DNA of 64,000 nucleotides from Litoditis marina (GCA_964036275.1 OZ038436.1:1202214-1266213), one strand, 5' to 3'. Positions 1-12,770 are shown, counted from the stretch's first letter. Program-made: numbers and translations. Notes: generated by a model not told the origin, from the sequence alone.

Positions 1-410
1 CAAATGTTTCACTATTAGACTGTACTCATGTGGTAAAGTATGCTACAAGCACAGCTGTCTTCGAAAATAAATATGAACTAGATGAGGATCGTGAGAAGTA
101 TGGAGTGAAAAAGAGGATACAACTATTTGAGAACAAGGTTTCTATTAGCAAGGTTATCGTCATTTGATAATATCAGCTTTTTGCAAGTACTCCCGGAGCG
201 GAAATTGCCATATTCGTCTACAATACACTACACTTGAAGAGCATTATAACGGTAGATAATATCATACAATATTTGTAATTTGTAGGCGATGTATTCAGGA
301 TGATAAACCACAGTCTGCCATAAAAAGGTTTCTCACAAACTGAACAGACAAAATGAAATAGATCTTGGTATGAATGCTCGAGATAAAAGAGGAAATGAAA
401 GCTACTGAAT
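1..410. other. unannotated sequence at window start
   Basis: No gene is seen. The first bases contain an ATGTTTCAC word like the dispersed core motif described elsewhere in the window. The rest is AT-rich with no convincing exon. Confidence 0.4.
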
Positions 411-532
411 TAAAAAAGGGTGATTATGTGGTCCAATCGCAACGCTTCAGTCCTTTAAACTGCAATACATTTTCAGTTGCAGTTTAAAGGACCGTTGACA
501 CGGGATTGGTCCACATTATCGTCCTACTTTAA
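411..532. mobile_element. fold-back MITE, GATTATGTGGTCCAATC family, copy 1
   Basis: The two ends are inverted copies: a left end with GATTATGTGGTCCAATC and a right end with GATTGGTCCACATTATCG. The middle also folds back, with CAGTCCTTTAAACTGCA opposite TGCAGTTTAAAGGAC. Related copies lie at 46519-46642 and, shortened, at 62621-62675. There is no coding capacity, so it is a non-autonomous element. Confidence 0.75.
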
Positions 533-741
533 AAGAGACCGGAGAGCAACATGGTTTCTCGTAAAGCTGCTGTATCCTACCTTTGATTTGACGCGTTGCG
601 TGTCGCGCGGCATTGTCATGTGAATGTCACGTGGACTGATCAAACTAACATACGAGTTATTTGTGCTCTCTGACCTCAATACAGTTGAAAGCTGACCGAA
701 ACAAAACCTCTGCTCAAGTTGTGTCCCGATCTCCTTTAACA
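527..741 (+). mobile_element. short dispersed element with AAAGGAGACCGG-type ends, copy 1
   Basis: This roughly 210-bp segment runs from AAAAGAGACCGGAGAGCAAC to GATCTCCTTTAA. It recurs in inverted orientation at 56790-56996, including the inner GACGCGTTGCGTGTCGCG and CACGTGGACTGATC stretches. The two outer ends are roughly complementary. A partial end (GTTGCTCTCCGGTC) also lies near 16831. It has no coding capacity. Confidence 0.7.
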
Positions 742-850
742 GCGTGTTGTGACCAAGTCTCCGTTGTAGTTCGATTTCGAAGACGCAACTAATGATTTAG
801 AGCAACGGGATGGAACTACAAATACAGCGTTTCAAGGCAGGGTACACTAT

Positions 851-980
851 ACTGTTAGTCACTTGCACGGTCACGTGCTACGTGTTAAACACATCAGAAC
901 TCACAAACGTGCAGTGACAAAGTGCACGATGCCTCATTAGAATGCTAACTTCGCGTGACGATTCAATTTACCTCTAGTAT
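851..980 (+). repeat. dispersed repeat with CACGTG boxes, copy 1
   Basis: The repeat runs CTGTTAGTCACTTGCACGG, a CACGTG box, CACATCAGAACTCA, GTGCACGATGCCTCATTAGA and ATGCTAACTTC. Similar copies are at 5041-5165, 14762-14891 (minus), 23748-23875 (minus), 44200-44335 and, more degraded, 46978-47085. Confidence 0.7.
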
Positions 981-2738
981 ATGTAGGCTTGATTTGGAAA
1001 GAACGAGCCTTTATACACAAGCATCACATCAACCTTTAGGTTGAATGAAATGCATTAGGGGGTATTGACAACGTGCTCCGATACTAATATCAGTGGGAGA
1101 CAATAATAGTAGGATTAAGACATTATCCGGATATAATTTGTGGAATACTACAGAATACTAGCTTAGTAGAGTCAGGGGTCTCATGTGGGAAAGTTAAAAA
1201 TCTAGAAATAAATAAGTTGTTTTCTCGATTCGCTTTCTCTCTTTCTTCTTCTTTTCTTTCTTTGTATATATGTGTTTGTTGTTATTGTCTCAAATTTGAA
1301 ATAATGAAACATTAACACCGATCAAAGCAAATCCCAAAGATAAACCTTTCCACAAAAAGGAACCAAAACGGTTTTCAGTCATTTTAACTATCATTTTCTC
1401 AATGAAAGACTTATTCTTCATATTTGCCTCTGTTGTCAAACTCTTTCTTAGTTCCCACCAAGGTAATACAGAACGTGCGACTGAGAAAACGGTGACAGAA
1501 CCGTTTTAGATCACAGAAAAGGAGAAACGCAGACATTTATGGAATGTGTTGAGAACACATCCCAAAAACAAAACAAAAACAAACAAATTGTTGTATATAT
1601 TGAATTAAACAAGTTTTGATGAACATTCGCCAACTTGTTTTCAACAGGTCTTTTCGATGCCAGTTTCCATAACAACCTGAAGGGTAATTGAACCGTTACG
1701 GACAACTCTCAATGGTACTCTAATCAACTTTCGAGTTTAACAGCTTTGAAGTTTGTGTTGTGAAAGTTTGGTTAGAACAGTGAGCTCGACCAATGATTCA
1801 CTGCAGTGTTACAGAGATATGGTAAATACTGTGCAAAAATTTTCAAATGGTGTTTCCTGTGCTTGTAATGATATATAGTAAACGTTTGTTAAGGTATATT
1901 TTGCAATGTACCGTGTATTAGTTAACAATTTCCAGACAATCTGAAAACCTTTATTGTATTCACATTCTAAGTGCAGAATACGACAACCAAATGACCGACT
2001 TCTCTCCATGGTTCTCTAATCAACTTTGCAGTTGACTAGCTAAAATATATTCTGCTGTCAAACTTGAGCACTGATCCACTCCAATGTTGCAACGAGCCGA
2101 TAAATTGTGTGTCGTAGTTTTCAAGAGATTTCTGCCGCGTCGCGTGCGCGCGCTTCGCGTGGGTGAAATTGAAACTGGCATGGGGATCGTATTGATCATC
2201 AGCACGTAGCATGTTTGTTTTTCCCGTAGTACAAGTTTATCAAAATCCATTAATTTGCACATTTTATTGCGTCGCGTGCGCGCGTCGCGTGCAATAAGAT
2301 AGATGCTTCTTCGGAGGATACCTGTATTTATCTAGCCAAGAAATTGAAAAAATTCGACGATACAAATAATTCCAAATTGAATCGTGTATCTGTATCTTTT
2401 ATCGCGCAAAAAGTCTGAACCCTGCCTTGAGGGTTCTCAATTCTTGTTTATCAATGGGATGAAACATTGCAGTGTTGACAATCATTGGTAGAAAAAGAAT
2501 CACATCAGGTCGAAAAAGTGAGCATGAGCATCCCCAAAAAGGAAACATATGTCATGGAAAAGCACGATTTTTTTTTGAAGTTTTACCGAAAATCGGTAAC
2601 ATTACCCCGAAAAATAAGCATGCCCGTCTCAAAATCAGGCGGAAGTAAGTATCAGTCAACATCAAAATAAGAGGGTATTATACGTATTGAGGCAATCATT
2701 TGCGCTAAGGAGTAAAGAAGTCCATGAGTGAAGTGTTT
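981..2738. other. gene-poor spacer
   Basis: No supportable gene is seen. The segment contains pyrimidine-rich tracts near 1230-1270 and two GC-rich spots rich in CGCG words (2132-2160 and 2270-2300, both with GCGTCGCGTGCGCGCG). Small open frames here lack splice signals or family resemblance. Confidence 0.4.
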
Positions 2739-2809
2739 CTACAATATGATGATTGCAGTGGATCTCATGAACAGTAAACTAACCTTCACACTACGTGTCC
2801 AATTCAGGT

Positions 2810-3118
2810 GCAACATGGATGACGTGGAGACGAAGACATGATGAAAAACCCCGGCCACTCGCGGCTGGGAATCGCTGGTCCGTATTCCCAACAGGAACGC
2901 TTGCTCACAAGCCGCTTTCTTCCACCCTCGTCCAAGAAGTTGCTCGCATGTCACTGGATCATTGTCATTAGAGCATTCGATAATTCACCATGAAGTCTTA
3001 TATGAAGGAAAGGGACCAAGATCAACTCAGAAGGAGCTGCTACCACAAATATCTGTGACATGTATGACGATGACTGCCTCGTAACGAAGCGACGTGAATG
3101 AACAAATAAAATGAATAA
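2810..3118 (+). mobile_element. 3' end of a non-LTR retroposon-like repeat, copy 1
   Basis: It shares GGGAATCGCTGGTCCGTATT, CTCGCATGTCACTGGATC and GAAGGAAAGGGACCAAGA with copies at 43785-44000 (minus) and 53094-53370 (plus). All three stop in a similar AATGAATAAA-like tail. In the 43.8-kb copy the segment is the end of an open frame (ending RLVTKRRE), which fits the end of a LINE ORF, but the family is not identified. Confidence 0.6.
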
Positions 3119-3502
3119 AAGAATAAAAACTAAGAGTCAATTCGTGGGGTTGAACAAGTACCCTCTGAGTACCAGTATTTTATTATTACATTGTACCAGA
3201 CCATAGCGCAAGAAAATCGGCGAAACGCTATGCTTAGCTTATATATGCGGCGCACATAACATGGGAGTGAGCTATGTCATCGCAAAGGGCAAATGTGTGC
3301 GGTATTTGTCTGATGTATTTTTAATACTAGCTAATATTCTAATACAAGTACAAGTTGTTTCTTGAAATAGTTTGCATTTTCTGAGTTTGCATCACGTTTA
3401 CTGCTCTTTAGCTACTGATTCACTTCAGAATCATTACGTAAAAGCTATAAAATAAAAATTTATGTTCCTTGTTAGACTATACTCCGTTTCAACCATCGTT
3501 AA

Positions 3503-3692
3503 AGGGGGACAGAAAGGAAAGCTACTACGAAAAAGCTTATCAGGAGAGACCGATAAGTATAACTTCTAATTCAATATAACGAACTTAATTTGCATACGGT
3601 TGACACGTGTTTGCCTGTTTTGGCGCCCGCAACGTTATATTCAGGTACCCCGGGGTACCTAAAGTAGTTCCCTTTCTGCCCCCCCCCCCTCA
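3503..3692. mobile_element. short element with GGGGGRCAGAAAGG inverted ends
   Basis: The left end AAAGGGGGACAGAAAGG and the right end CCCTTTCTGCCCCCC are inverted copies about 190 bp apart. The right end carries an expanded poly-C run. The inside includes a palindromic GGTACCCCGGGGTACC. No ORF is present. Confidence 0.55.
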
Positions 3693-5040
3693 ACTATAAT
3701 TCCATACCGATGTGATTCGCCTTACCAAATCTCAGCGGTTCGAACCGATAGTTACAGTATCGACCCTCCTGTACTATGCCAAGGCTACGGCTGAAAAGAT
3801 GATGTGTGTGTGTGTAAATGAGTAATAAGTGATCACACGGCTAAAACAGGTGCCTTGAAAGATTATTATGAGACTAGTATTGTATCAATTTAATATAGGA
3901 ATTATATGTATGTTTTACAAATGTGATTAATCATGAGTACTTCCCTTTGACCGCCTTGCGAACCGCACCAGAGCTAGCTCATAGAGGGTAATAAATCATA
4001 AATATGCTGCACAGGCGCATCGGCCTCACTATGCAAAGTCACAAATGTCGAAAGCTAGAACCTTCACAATTTTACATATAATGTGTTTTTTCCATCCTCA
4101 TTCGTTTCGAGAAGGCGATGTCTTTTCACGTAATCCACAATTCATTCCCTCAACTTTTAGCACAAGTTTTTTTGGGTGTATTCACACCTATTTCTGGCTG
4201 TTTCTCCATCTCGAGTGCTTCTCACGTTTCGGTGTATGAAATGTCCATGAAAGTCGCGTAGCTGAATCGAATTGATATTTTGTTATCTTTGTTGGAAACA
4301 TGAACACTATATTCACTATCGATAGGACACTATCGATTTTCACTATCGGTATCGACCACTATCGATGTCCGACCTAGTAGAAATTCAGACTGTTTAATGT
4401 TACCCCTTTTCTCTGGTATCGTTTACTGCTTCAAAAAAACAGGTTCAAAAACTGTTGAACCAAGAGAATCTGAGTTTAATAACTTTATTAGCTCATAATT
4501 TACAACAAAGTACGGGCACAGGTAATCATACCAGCAGATCATCTACACAAATTATTGATCTCTATCATGTGTACTCCTCGATCAATCGAGAGATCATTTG
4601 TTTGATTCTCTCTGATGTTTTTGTTGAGTATTGATAGTTCTTTACTATGGTCTACCAGCGATTTCACGATTCCTATCGTTGTTTGAACGTATCTTGACCT
4701 CAAATGAAGCTATCCGAACATTGTTTTACAAAATTCAGTTTATATTTAATATTTAAGAGGTAGTGTGCCTGTAAACATGGAGTGCGTTTAGAGTCTGTTA
4801 CAAAAAAAGCACAATGCATTGCACTATTGGATAGCTGTGAGCTTTATACAAGTGGTGCAACACACCGACGCGGGAATACGCTTACGGATTTAAACTTTTT
4901 TTTGTCTGAACAAAGTGAGAATCTCTCCGCAATAACGGAAAGCCGTAAATTCAGTTATAAGTAGACTGAAAAACGATTACCATACTTCGGGTTACTTGTA
5001 GAGTTGACCAATGTAGCCTTCAAACTACAAGCTGCATAAC
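3693..5040. other. gene-poor spacer
   Basis: I see no gene. The segment has clustered CACTATCGAT words at 4308-4370 and low-complexity AT-rich DNA, and it ends at a dispersed CACGTG-box repeat. Confidence 0.35.
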
Positions 5041-5165
5041 GTCAGTCAATCGCACAATCACGTGAAACATGTTTAACACATCAGAACTCAGAAACGTGAA
5101 ATTACAAAGTGCACAATTCCTCATTAGAATTCTAACTTTACGTGAATATTCAATTTACTCCTAGT
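5041..5165 (+). repeat. dispersed repeat with CACGTG boxes, copy 2
   Basis: It matches the 851-980 copy through CACGTGAAACATGTTTAACA, CATCAGAACTCA, a GTGCACAATTCCTCATTAGA stretch and the terminal AATTTACTCCTAGT. Confidence 0.7.
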
Positions 5166-6181
5166 GTAGCATCAACTAGTTTGGTTCATTTTAACCTCTC
5201 TTGTTGATGTTTCACATTCTCAGTAATAAAATACGCTGCTTGTTGAGGGTTCATGTTGTTTGAAATCAGAAAATACAATTAAAAAACATTCCCGATCAAT
5301 ATCTTTAATGCTCGAAAATCGATCAAGCTCCCAGAAAACACAAAAAATCGTAAAAACTCAAAAAAAAGACCCGAGAACAATAAACAAAAACCACAGAAGA
5401 CAAAAAAACCTTTTCTGTAATGCATGACAGATATTTCGCTAAATGTCTAGGAGACGACTAAAAAGCCTTGTCTCGGTAGGAGGATTCAAACGCAGCATGC
5501 TTCTCCAGTGCACTCCTCTGTTCCGTATTTCCACACATTTGCATCACAAGTAAGGGTCACCGAGTTTTCCAAACTGGGAGGAGTTCCATTTCCCCTGAAC
5601 ATATGCTTTATGTGACGGCGTACGCAATAATCAGAACTGAATGAAAACCTGATAGACAGAAACGACCATATATAAACATATATCTTTTTCTGTCAACGCA
5701 TTTTTCAAATCTCTTGTTGATATTTTATTATTTGCATTTTCTGCTATTAAGTGTATTTTTGGTCGTTACCCACTGAGTAACACAATCGGATAAATGACGA
5801 AAAAAAACTTGAAAACTACAACTGAAATGAATAAGTAGCGAGATTTTCTTCCGGTGCTATCAACAGGCAAGTAAAGAAGGCGTCCGCCAATACATTTAAC
5901 TCACTTCCATTCGAGATAGAGGTCTTTCGGGGTCTGACAGCGGTACTTAAGGCGACATACATTGTTCTCATAGTCTCTGGATAGTTCAATCCCATCAAAA
6001 CCCCAATAGCGGTTAGATGGGTTCTCGTAGATCAATGTGAGGGTTCCATTCTCGATTCTGTCGGTGTGATCCTCCTGTGGTTTCTCGAACGGACAGCCCT
6101 CTCCACAGATGTCTTACAAACACATTAAATTGCGTTTTTAAATCATTTTCGTGAATTTATAGAGAGTAACCGAATTCCGTA
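5166..6181. other. gene-poor spacer upstream of the LINE
   Basis: No gene is recognised. A TTTGAATCC-like word near 5485 on the minus strand looks like a tRNA B box but has no matching acceptor stem. Confidence 0.35.
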
Positions 6182-7495
6182 GTTCGCCGTAAATCACAAT
6201 ATTTAACCGCAGAGCGACAGGATGCAACCATCCCTTTTCATCATAAGCTATGTCGACATGGCTTCGTAAAAGGAGCCTCAACTTGCTCGCAGCTCGTTGA
6301 CTGTGTTTTCGATTGGACTCGGGCTATAAACGAAAAGAAAAAGGTTGATGTTTTGTATTTTGATCTCTCAAAAGCATTTGATAGAGTTGATCATCAAAAA
6401 TTACTTTTCAAGTTGGAGAAGCTGGGGATTCGTGGTTGTTTATTAGCTTGGTTGGCATCTTACCTCCATAACCGTTATATGACAGTCAAAATCAATAACT
6501 GTTACTCTGATCGTTATCACTGCACTAGGGGTTTGCCTCAAGGGGGTGTTTTATCGCCTCTACTCTTTCTGGTTTATACTTGTGATCTACCACAACTGTT
6601 GAAAACGCACACATCAATCAGTGTGGTAATGTTTGCTGATGATGTCAAAGTGTATGGGGTGTTTGATGAAAATAACAGTTGTGAAGTACGCAAAGCTTTA
6701 CAAAAGTCAATTGACAATTTTGTTAAATGGGGTCACGACTGGGGTATTGATGTTAACATATCAAAAAGTGCAGTTCTGCGAATTGGTTCAAACGGTGCAC
6801 CTGAGTATTCTCATCAAGGTATTTTGTTGAGTTCGAGAGATACTATGCGTGACTTAGGGTATTTTATCGAGAAAACACTGAAGGTATCACATCACGTTTG
6901 CACGGTGTCTCGTAAAGCTCTAGGTGTTTTACATTCTCTTTTCAGAAATATTGCTTTAGCGGATCCTTCCATCCTAGTGAAACTGTACAAAACCTATGTT
7001 TTGCCACATCTAGAATATGCTTGCCAAGTCTGGTCTCCGTATTTGAAGAAGGACATTGAGAAAGTTGAAAAAGTACAGCACGTTTTCACAAGGATGCTCT
7101 ATTATAGAGTATTTCCTAGTGATAGTTATCCGGCAAGTTTACCAACGTATCAGGTAAGATTGAAAAAGTTAGGTTTGAAAAGTTTGTTCTACAGAAGAGT
7201 TGTTTTGGACTTGATATTTGCTTTTCGAGTTTTCAAGAAAGAAATTCGTTTGCAGGGTTCAAAATACTGGTGTTTCAAACCTAGTAATGGGCGAACGGGT
7301 AGTTTTGCAATAGTCTCTCGTAAATTGAACAAAACTCATTTTCGGTTGACTTCTAATGAATTTTTTACTAGAACGGCTGATTGGTTGCACAAGTTACCAG
7401 TTGAACTGATCACAAGTCAAAATTCTGCTTCTTTTAAACGCAAATTACGAGCTATAGACGTTCTGCAATTGTTGAAGATTACAGATGTTTCCTAG
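6182..7495 (+). pseudogene. LINE reverse transcriptase, N-terminally truncated
   Basis: The frame is open from about 6182, before its first internal Met, through the stop at 7495. It reads an HGFVKGAST motif, then YFDLSKAFDRVDH, which contains the first catalytic Asp (the palm motif A of reverse transcriptases). GLPQGGVLSPLLF follows (motif B), then FADDVKVYG, the catalytic FADD box (motif C). After the palm come LGYFIEKTLK and LEYACQVWSP stretches typical of the thumb region of CR1/Jockey-type elements. The remaining frame has no stop or frameshift, so the insertion is probably young. In an intact element this protein would copy element RNA into DNA at a nicked genomic target. Here it lacks the endonuclease and the N-terminal fingers, hence the pseudogene call. 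Confidence 0.85.
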
Positions 7496-8411
7496 TCGTT
7501 TGACGGTTCAAGTGCCATTCCCGTGCCGTCCAGCCAGTTCCAGTTACCATGCTGATCACGAGGCCCCTACATTCCAAGTCATCGTCGCCACTAGCATGTT
7601 TTTTTTCTTCTTAATTGTAGAGAAATGTTACTGTAGATGTAGATCTAGTTGGTACATAGGTACAAATTCGTATTGGTAGCTCTGCACTGTCCGCACAGTT
7701 TACTATCTTCATCCTCCGTTTGAGAATACCCAGATGAATCAATGAACTAAATTGCCATTTAATCACTCCCATACAATTGTGTAACTAACTATTTTCTGTC
7801 ACAGTTAGTAAATGGCTCAACTACTTTTTGTCCTGAGCTTTCCTCTATCTCACAGAGGTCGTACTCAATAAACTAGGTAACTCGAACAATATTAGTTCAA
7901 TACCCCAAACAATCGCTTGACATTTTCTGGTTTACCAGAAATTAGGAACAATATCAAATATCAAACTAGGTTAGGAAACACAAATCTAACGGGTATAACT
8001 CAATCGTAGTCTAACACGTAGCCCCCTCCCTTCTCTAGATACGGTGTCTGCAGGGGTACGGGTTTGTTCAGGACTGTCTGTAGTTGTTCACTTTACTTTC
8101 TGTGGCAGAGAAAGGTAACAACACGATTCGATTCCTATTCAGATATACATCAGAGCATGTAGCTTCGATTGGCGAAACATTGATTTTTGAATTCATCACT
8201 CCATACACCAAATCTGTGTAGTTAGCGGACTTTGTAGACGTATTTTTCATAATTCTACACGTGTACTGTCCTGACTATTGTACGAGTTTGCTTCTGTATT
8301 TTACTATGTTCTTTTTCTTTGATCAATTGTATCCAAGTTATTCTGTGTTCAGTTTTTTCTTTCTCGTTTAGCGCACCTCGTAGTGCATCAAATAAATAAA
8401 TAAATAAAAAA
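6182..8411 (+). mobile_element. 5'-truncated non-LTR retrotransposon (LINE)
   Basis: Reverse-transcriptase coding sequence starts inside the domain at about 6182 and ends at 7495. It is followed by about 890 bp without coding signal and then by an (AAAT)n tail at 8390-8411. Loss of the 5' part and a simple-repeat 3' tail are the usual marks of target-primed integration. ORF1, the endonuclease domain and the first part of the reverse transcriptase are absent, so this copy cannot be autonomous. Clade placement (CR1 or Jockey-like) is inference. Confidence 0.85.
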
Positions 8412-9600
8412 AACATGCTTATTTAAAGTTTGTTTCATTCTGTTAGCGAAACCCTTCTGCACATTCAAAGTGTTTTGGATGAGTATGACAGTACAAATTT
8501 GTTTTCAGTGTTACATTAGGTGGAAAAAAATACTTCTTGTCATAAAGACTCTCGGATAGTATTAGAAGCTCATCTAGCGGGTGATATATTTGAGCATCAT
8601 TACAATAACTCAATTAACTGTTTGCCAATCACGCTCATGTTCGCTGTTTTCACACAAAAGACAAGTTTTTATCTGAGCAAGTGAGTAGTCTGGGAGCTGC
8701 TATTTGTTTATTGAAATATAGCGAAAGAGCGTAGGTCAATGAGTCCGCTGACATCTGCGTCTTTTTGACCTACACACTCTCTCGACAAGAGCAAGTGAGT
8801 AGTCTGTAGAATGCTATTGTAAATATGCCTGGACAGCTTTCTCGGCTATTTGCGCACAAAAAGGGGTCCGATATGACCTATCGCTAACCTTTGAGTGAGG
8901 CCAAAATTGAACGTCCCTCTTCTAGACCCGGAGGTTTCATGGGACACTCGGTTGCATTTCTGAGCTTCACCCAACCAAAACAACCCTCATTGACCACGCT
9001 CTCCGAAATGTTCAGTTCGAACGGTCCCAGTAGACAAATCGGACTGTTTCCTTGCTCAATTGACCTACAATGAGCAGCTTCATTTTTGTTTATCTATTCT
9101 CACAGTTTGAATAAGTTCACCTTAGAGCTATTGTCGTCAATGTTTTGTGATATTCGAACTAGCGAGAAAGCGTAAGGGGTCAATGAGCCCGCCGACGTCA
9201 GCGTTTCTCTGACCTGCACACTCTTTCGACGAGTCGGCTACAAAAATGGTGGACCAATTGTTAGAAATGGTCTATGCTGCCGATATAGGTAGTCAATTTC
9301 AATATATCCGTCTGGGAGTTGCGCGGTTCTCGAATACCATGAGATGTACTCCTGAGGTTTCGTTTAGTAATTTCATGGTATGAGGATTTGCTCATTAGGA
9401 AAAGTTCAACAACTGTCTCGCAGGTTTCGGGAAGATTGAAAATCTGCCACTGAAAAAGACACTAAATTGCACTTTCTCCTTAACTTGCACCTTACATTTC
9501 AATAAAAACAAATCACGAAATCAGACAGGAACGGAACTTGTTTTCTATCCCACTGTGTTGTAATTCGATTGCGGCAGGAATGGAGGGAAGCTGTGAGTAA
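8412..9600. other. spacer with two related GC-richer repeats
   Basis: No gene is seen. An 18-bp word GAGCAAGTGAGTAGTCTG occurs at 8677 and again at 8789. Between them lies a segment with CTGCGTCTTTTTGACC and CACTCTCTCG, and a related segment is at 9150-9235. The inner part folds back through GTAGGTCAA and TTGACCTAC. Confidence 0.45.
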
Positions 9601-9755
9601 ATATGCCAAAAGATTCCGGCATTTTTGTCCCATCCTGCGTCTCTCACCATTTCTCGTCTCTTACATCCCGGGGAAATGTGGGAGCAGATGAATAGCGTAT
9701 GTTTGAGGAGACGCAGGATGGAATGAAGGTGCCGAGGTCTTCTGGCATACGTACT
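9601..9755. mobile_element. fold-back MITE, GTACGTATGC/GACGCAGGATG family, copy 1
   Basis: The ends share GATTCCGGCA...CCCATCCTGCGTCTC and, inverted, GAGACGCAGGATG...CTTCTGGCATACGTAC. This copy is more diverged than those at 12771, 54451 and 59791. A lone half-end, CATCCCATCCTGCGTCTC, is at 51388-51405. Confidence 0.7.
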
Positions 9756-10603
9756 CCGGAGAGCAAAAAATATTCAACTACACGTTGAACGTGGGCACTT
9801 TCTGTGACTAACCGGTTGAACACAGCATGACAGGTTTCGAGTTGAGCACATTTTTCGAGTGAGCATTGCTCATGAAAATATGCTCTGTCATCCTCCATCA
9901 TTATTTTCCCTCTGACTTTTTGAAAGATACACGTCTCCTGCAATAGGGAATTGGAACAGAAGGAGTGGTTTCGCGTATCTTGAATGGGTTTACGTTTGAG
10001 TCGTAGCTGAAATCCTAGCGGTGAAGTTAGGAGCGGTTAGGTATGGCGAGCAGCCAGTCTGCGTATCTTCGATCTACACACTCTCTAACTGGCTGTATTT
10101 GCTGGCACATAGCCAACGACCGGATACAGGTAACTACAATCTATATGATCAAGTGCTGTAGTCAGGCACTATAATTGGTACAGGGTATTAGTTCCTCAAG
10201 TGGTGGAGTCTCCGTCTAGATTTTGTTTGGTTTGGGTGCTTGCTTACCGTGAGAGAAGGCAGAGAGAGTAAGAAGAGCAGCATTTCATCCACTCACACTA
10301 AGTGGATCTGGCCTCTTAAAAAGTGAAATCCAATTTGTTTCCTTTCCGTATAACCTAGCAACAAAATCACCATTCAGAAAAGTACACAGCTAGATTTCCT
10401 CGAGACTAAATGCAAAACAAGCGTTTGCTAGAGAAAGTGGGAGATGCACAAGTAATTTGCAATTGATCGTGTTGAATAAGAATAATGATAGGATGGAGAG
10501 TGGTGAGGGACTGAAGTATCATTCTCCGAAACAAAATCAAGATCCACTCTGTGCAAAAACGAAATGAAAACTTGCAGGTGTACAACTAGCAAAAAAGATA
10601 ACC
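9756..10603. other. gene-poor spacer
   Basis: No gene is supported. One CTGCGTATCTTCGATC/CACTCTCT composite word lies at 10058-10086; see the related finding. Confidence 0.35.
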
Positions 10604-10968
10604 ATTAGTAAAAAGTGGGGGAACCTACAAATGTGTGAGTTGTGTTTGGTTTGACCTCTATATCAGCAAACAGTGAACAATACGAATTGCTGTGATACTG
10701 TAGCAGAAGTATTCTGCAAAAATAGAACACTACCAATGTTGCACAATGATTCACGAAGCCCGCATGATATTTCGAAAATTGCCGAAGGGTGTTTCATGTG
10801 TACTTCAATGACATGTGTGCGTTGTGAACCATTGTGCAACATTGTTCCATTTTTGCCGAATACTTCCACTACAGTAACACAGCAATTCGTATTGTTCACT
10901 TTTAGCTGATATAGTGGTCAAACCAAACACAATTCACACATTTGTTGGTTGCCCCACTTTTTACTAAT
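10604..10968. mobile_element. 365-bp fold-back element with AGTAAAAAGTGGGG ends
   Basis: Almost the whole element is a palindrome. The left arm reads AGTAAAAAGTGGGG, then TGTGTTTGGTTTGACC and GAACAATACGAATTGCTGTG, and the right arm repeats these in inverse order. The outermost head AAAAAGTGGGG is shared with the larger fold-back ends at 24375 and 41548, which suggests mobilisation by a related transposase. The 78-residue open frames on both strands arise from the palindrome. Confidence 0.8.
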
Positions 10969-12217
10969 TGTCTTTGAAACTGATAATGGTAACAGTCGTC
11001 TGGGTTGGCGCTAACTGGCCGGCGTTGGCCGCGAATTTGAAAATGGTAAACTAATGTAACCTCAAAAATCAAATGTGGAATTGAAGAATTTGGCTGGGCC
11101 CCATCTGAGTTTTCAGAACATCACATTGTACGCTATGTCGCGTCGCGCGCACGGGTGACGTGCGTGAAATAACACCCGACTCGTACTTTCACAATCATTG
11201 TGATTGAATTTTTATATATATTTCCTGGCCCTCGTGCCAGGATACAGGGAAAACGTGGAGATACAAAAAATAATGCAAAATTGAATGTTGTATTTGAATC
11301 CGGAATCGCGCTAGAAATTACGTTGGGTTGTTCATAGTTTTACGCAGCGTAATATTTCAGCTGCATCTGGCTGCAGCGGCACTTTGCAGCAACTGCGAAA
11401 ATGTTACGAAGCGACTGAAGTTGCAGCTGGATGCAGCGTAGAAAAAGATGAACGCAGCCGGGTTTAGGTAAGTCATAGTTTTTAGAGTAGGGCGTTGCAC
11501 CTCAGGATACTGGCTCGTCGCACTTTAGGTTACTCGCTCGTTCGTAGGTACAATTATCAGAATATAGTTCATCTCTGTTTTTGTTCAAGTTTTATAATTT
11601 TAAGTTGTACTAGAAAAAGTTCGAGGCGCTACTGAAACGCCAGTACAAGTACAGAGAGAGTGCCGCGACCAATACGCAATAAAAAATGTCTCTCGTTGTA
11701 TTACTAGCCGTATACCAATTTGCGTAAAAACGATGTAAAGTGAGATACGATCAGCTTCTGAGGTTGCATTATGTGCTGGCGTGTAACTAAAGCAAAACCA
11801 TTACAGAGTTGTTGTTCTGTTTTTTTATTGGAAGTGACAGTGTGCTCGAATGTGGCACAAATTGTGTAAGAATGGTGTGAAACGCGGTATACTTTCGATA
11901 AAACCAAAGAAACATAGTAAGTATACAAAAATCCAACTTGCCATGATCTTTTTGAACCAATATTAAGTACATATATTAAAAATTAGAAAATAAAATGGTC
12001 TGGAGGGCAATTCTTTGTGATAGCACCTTATCCGTGTTTGCACCATAGTTGCGTATCGCAATGTTTAACTAGTTGGGTTGCCGTTTTTGAAGTGCTCACT
12101 AAAACCTGATGAAATAACTATCTACACTTCCATGTCTCATGCTATTCATATATTGAAGGAGATGAACGCTCCCATGTAGCGTCTAGCCCGGTCCGACGTG
12201 ATCTTGCTAATTCGGTG
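10969..12217. other. gene-poor spacer
   Basis: No convincing exon is seen. A GC-rich TCGCGTCGCGCGCACGGG patch is near 11137, and a self-complementary CTGCA-rich stretch is at 11340-11450 (GCAGCTGGATGCAG opposite CTGCATCTGGCTGC). Confidence 0.35.
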
Positions 12218-12483
12218 AATTCTATATATAATTGGGTTTCAGGTAACCTAGCCCTTTTTTTGGTAACCCATTTTTCAGGTTACCTCAGTAGGTAACCGAT
12301 TGCTAACCTAAGATGAAAAACCGGTTACCTGTTTTTCTAACGCAAAATGTGGTTTTTACAGTTAGTTCGAACGATGACCGGATTTTATTTTCAGGTTACT
12401 TCCAGGTTACCTACCAAGGTAACCTGCAAAAATGTTACCAAAAAAGGGTTAGGTTACCTAGAAACCGGGTGAGTTGTAGAATT
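12218..12483. mobile_element. MITE with about 50-bp inverted ends rich in AGGTAACCTA
   Basis: The left end has AATTCTA then CAGGTAACCTAGCCCTTTTT. The right end is its inverse, with AAAAAAGGGTTAGGTTACCT and then TAGAATT. Internal copies of GGTTACC in both orientations probably act as subterminal binding repeats. The open frame over it is incidental. Confidence 0.75.
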
Positions 12484-12770
12484 GGCCTGCTCATTCATAT
12501 GAGCCGCACCATCTCCTTCATCCGGGGAAAGAGGAGGAAAAAGGCCCAATTGAAAGAATGATAGACGTGTCAAACTTGTACTGCCCGAACGGTTGCGTGT
12601 AATATTAATATATTTTTTTTATTTATAATTTATCTCCGTGTTCCATAAGTACTATTTTACATGTCCAAATATGTCTGCATCCTTAACCATATTTTGTTTA
12701 TCACACGATTCATTTGCGTAATAAATTCAATCATTCTTATCTATTCTCTGTACGTTTCCTATCAACCTGA

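Noticed and set aside
5440..5560. tRNA-like B box on the minus strand
   Set aside because: GTTTGAATCC is present, but no acceptor stem, A box or anticodon arm can be folded around it.
9644..9943. 99-residue minus-strand frame
   Set aside because: Half of it is a copy of the GACGCAGGATG fold-back MITE.
10663..10909. Pair of 78-residue frames on opposite strands with nearly the same start
   Set aside because: This is a consequence of the palindromic fold-back element at 10604-10968.
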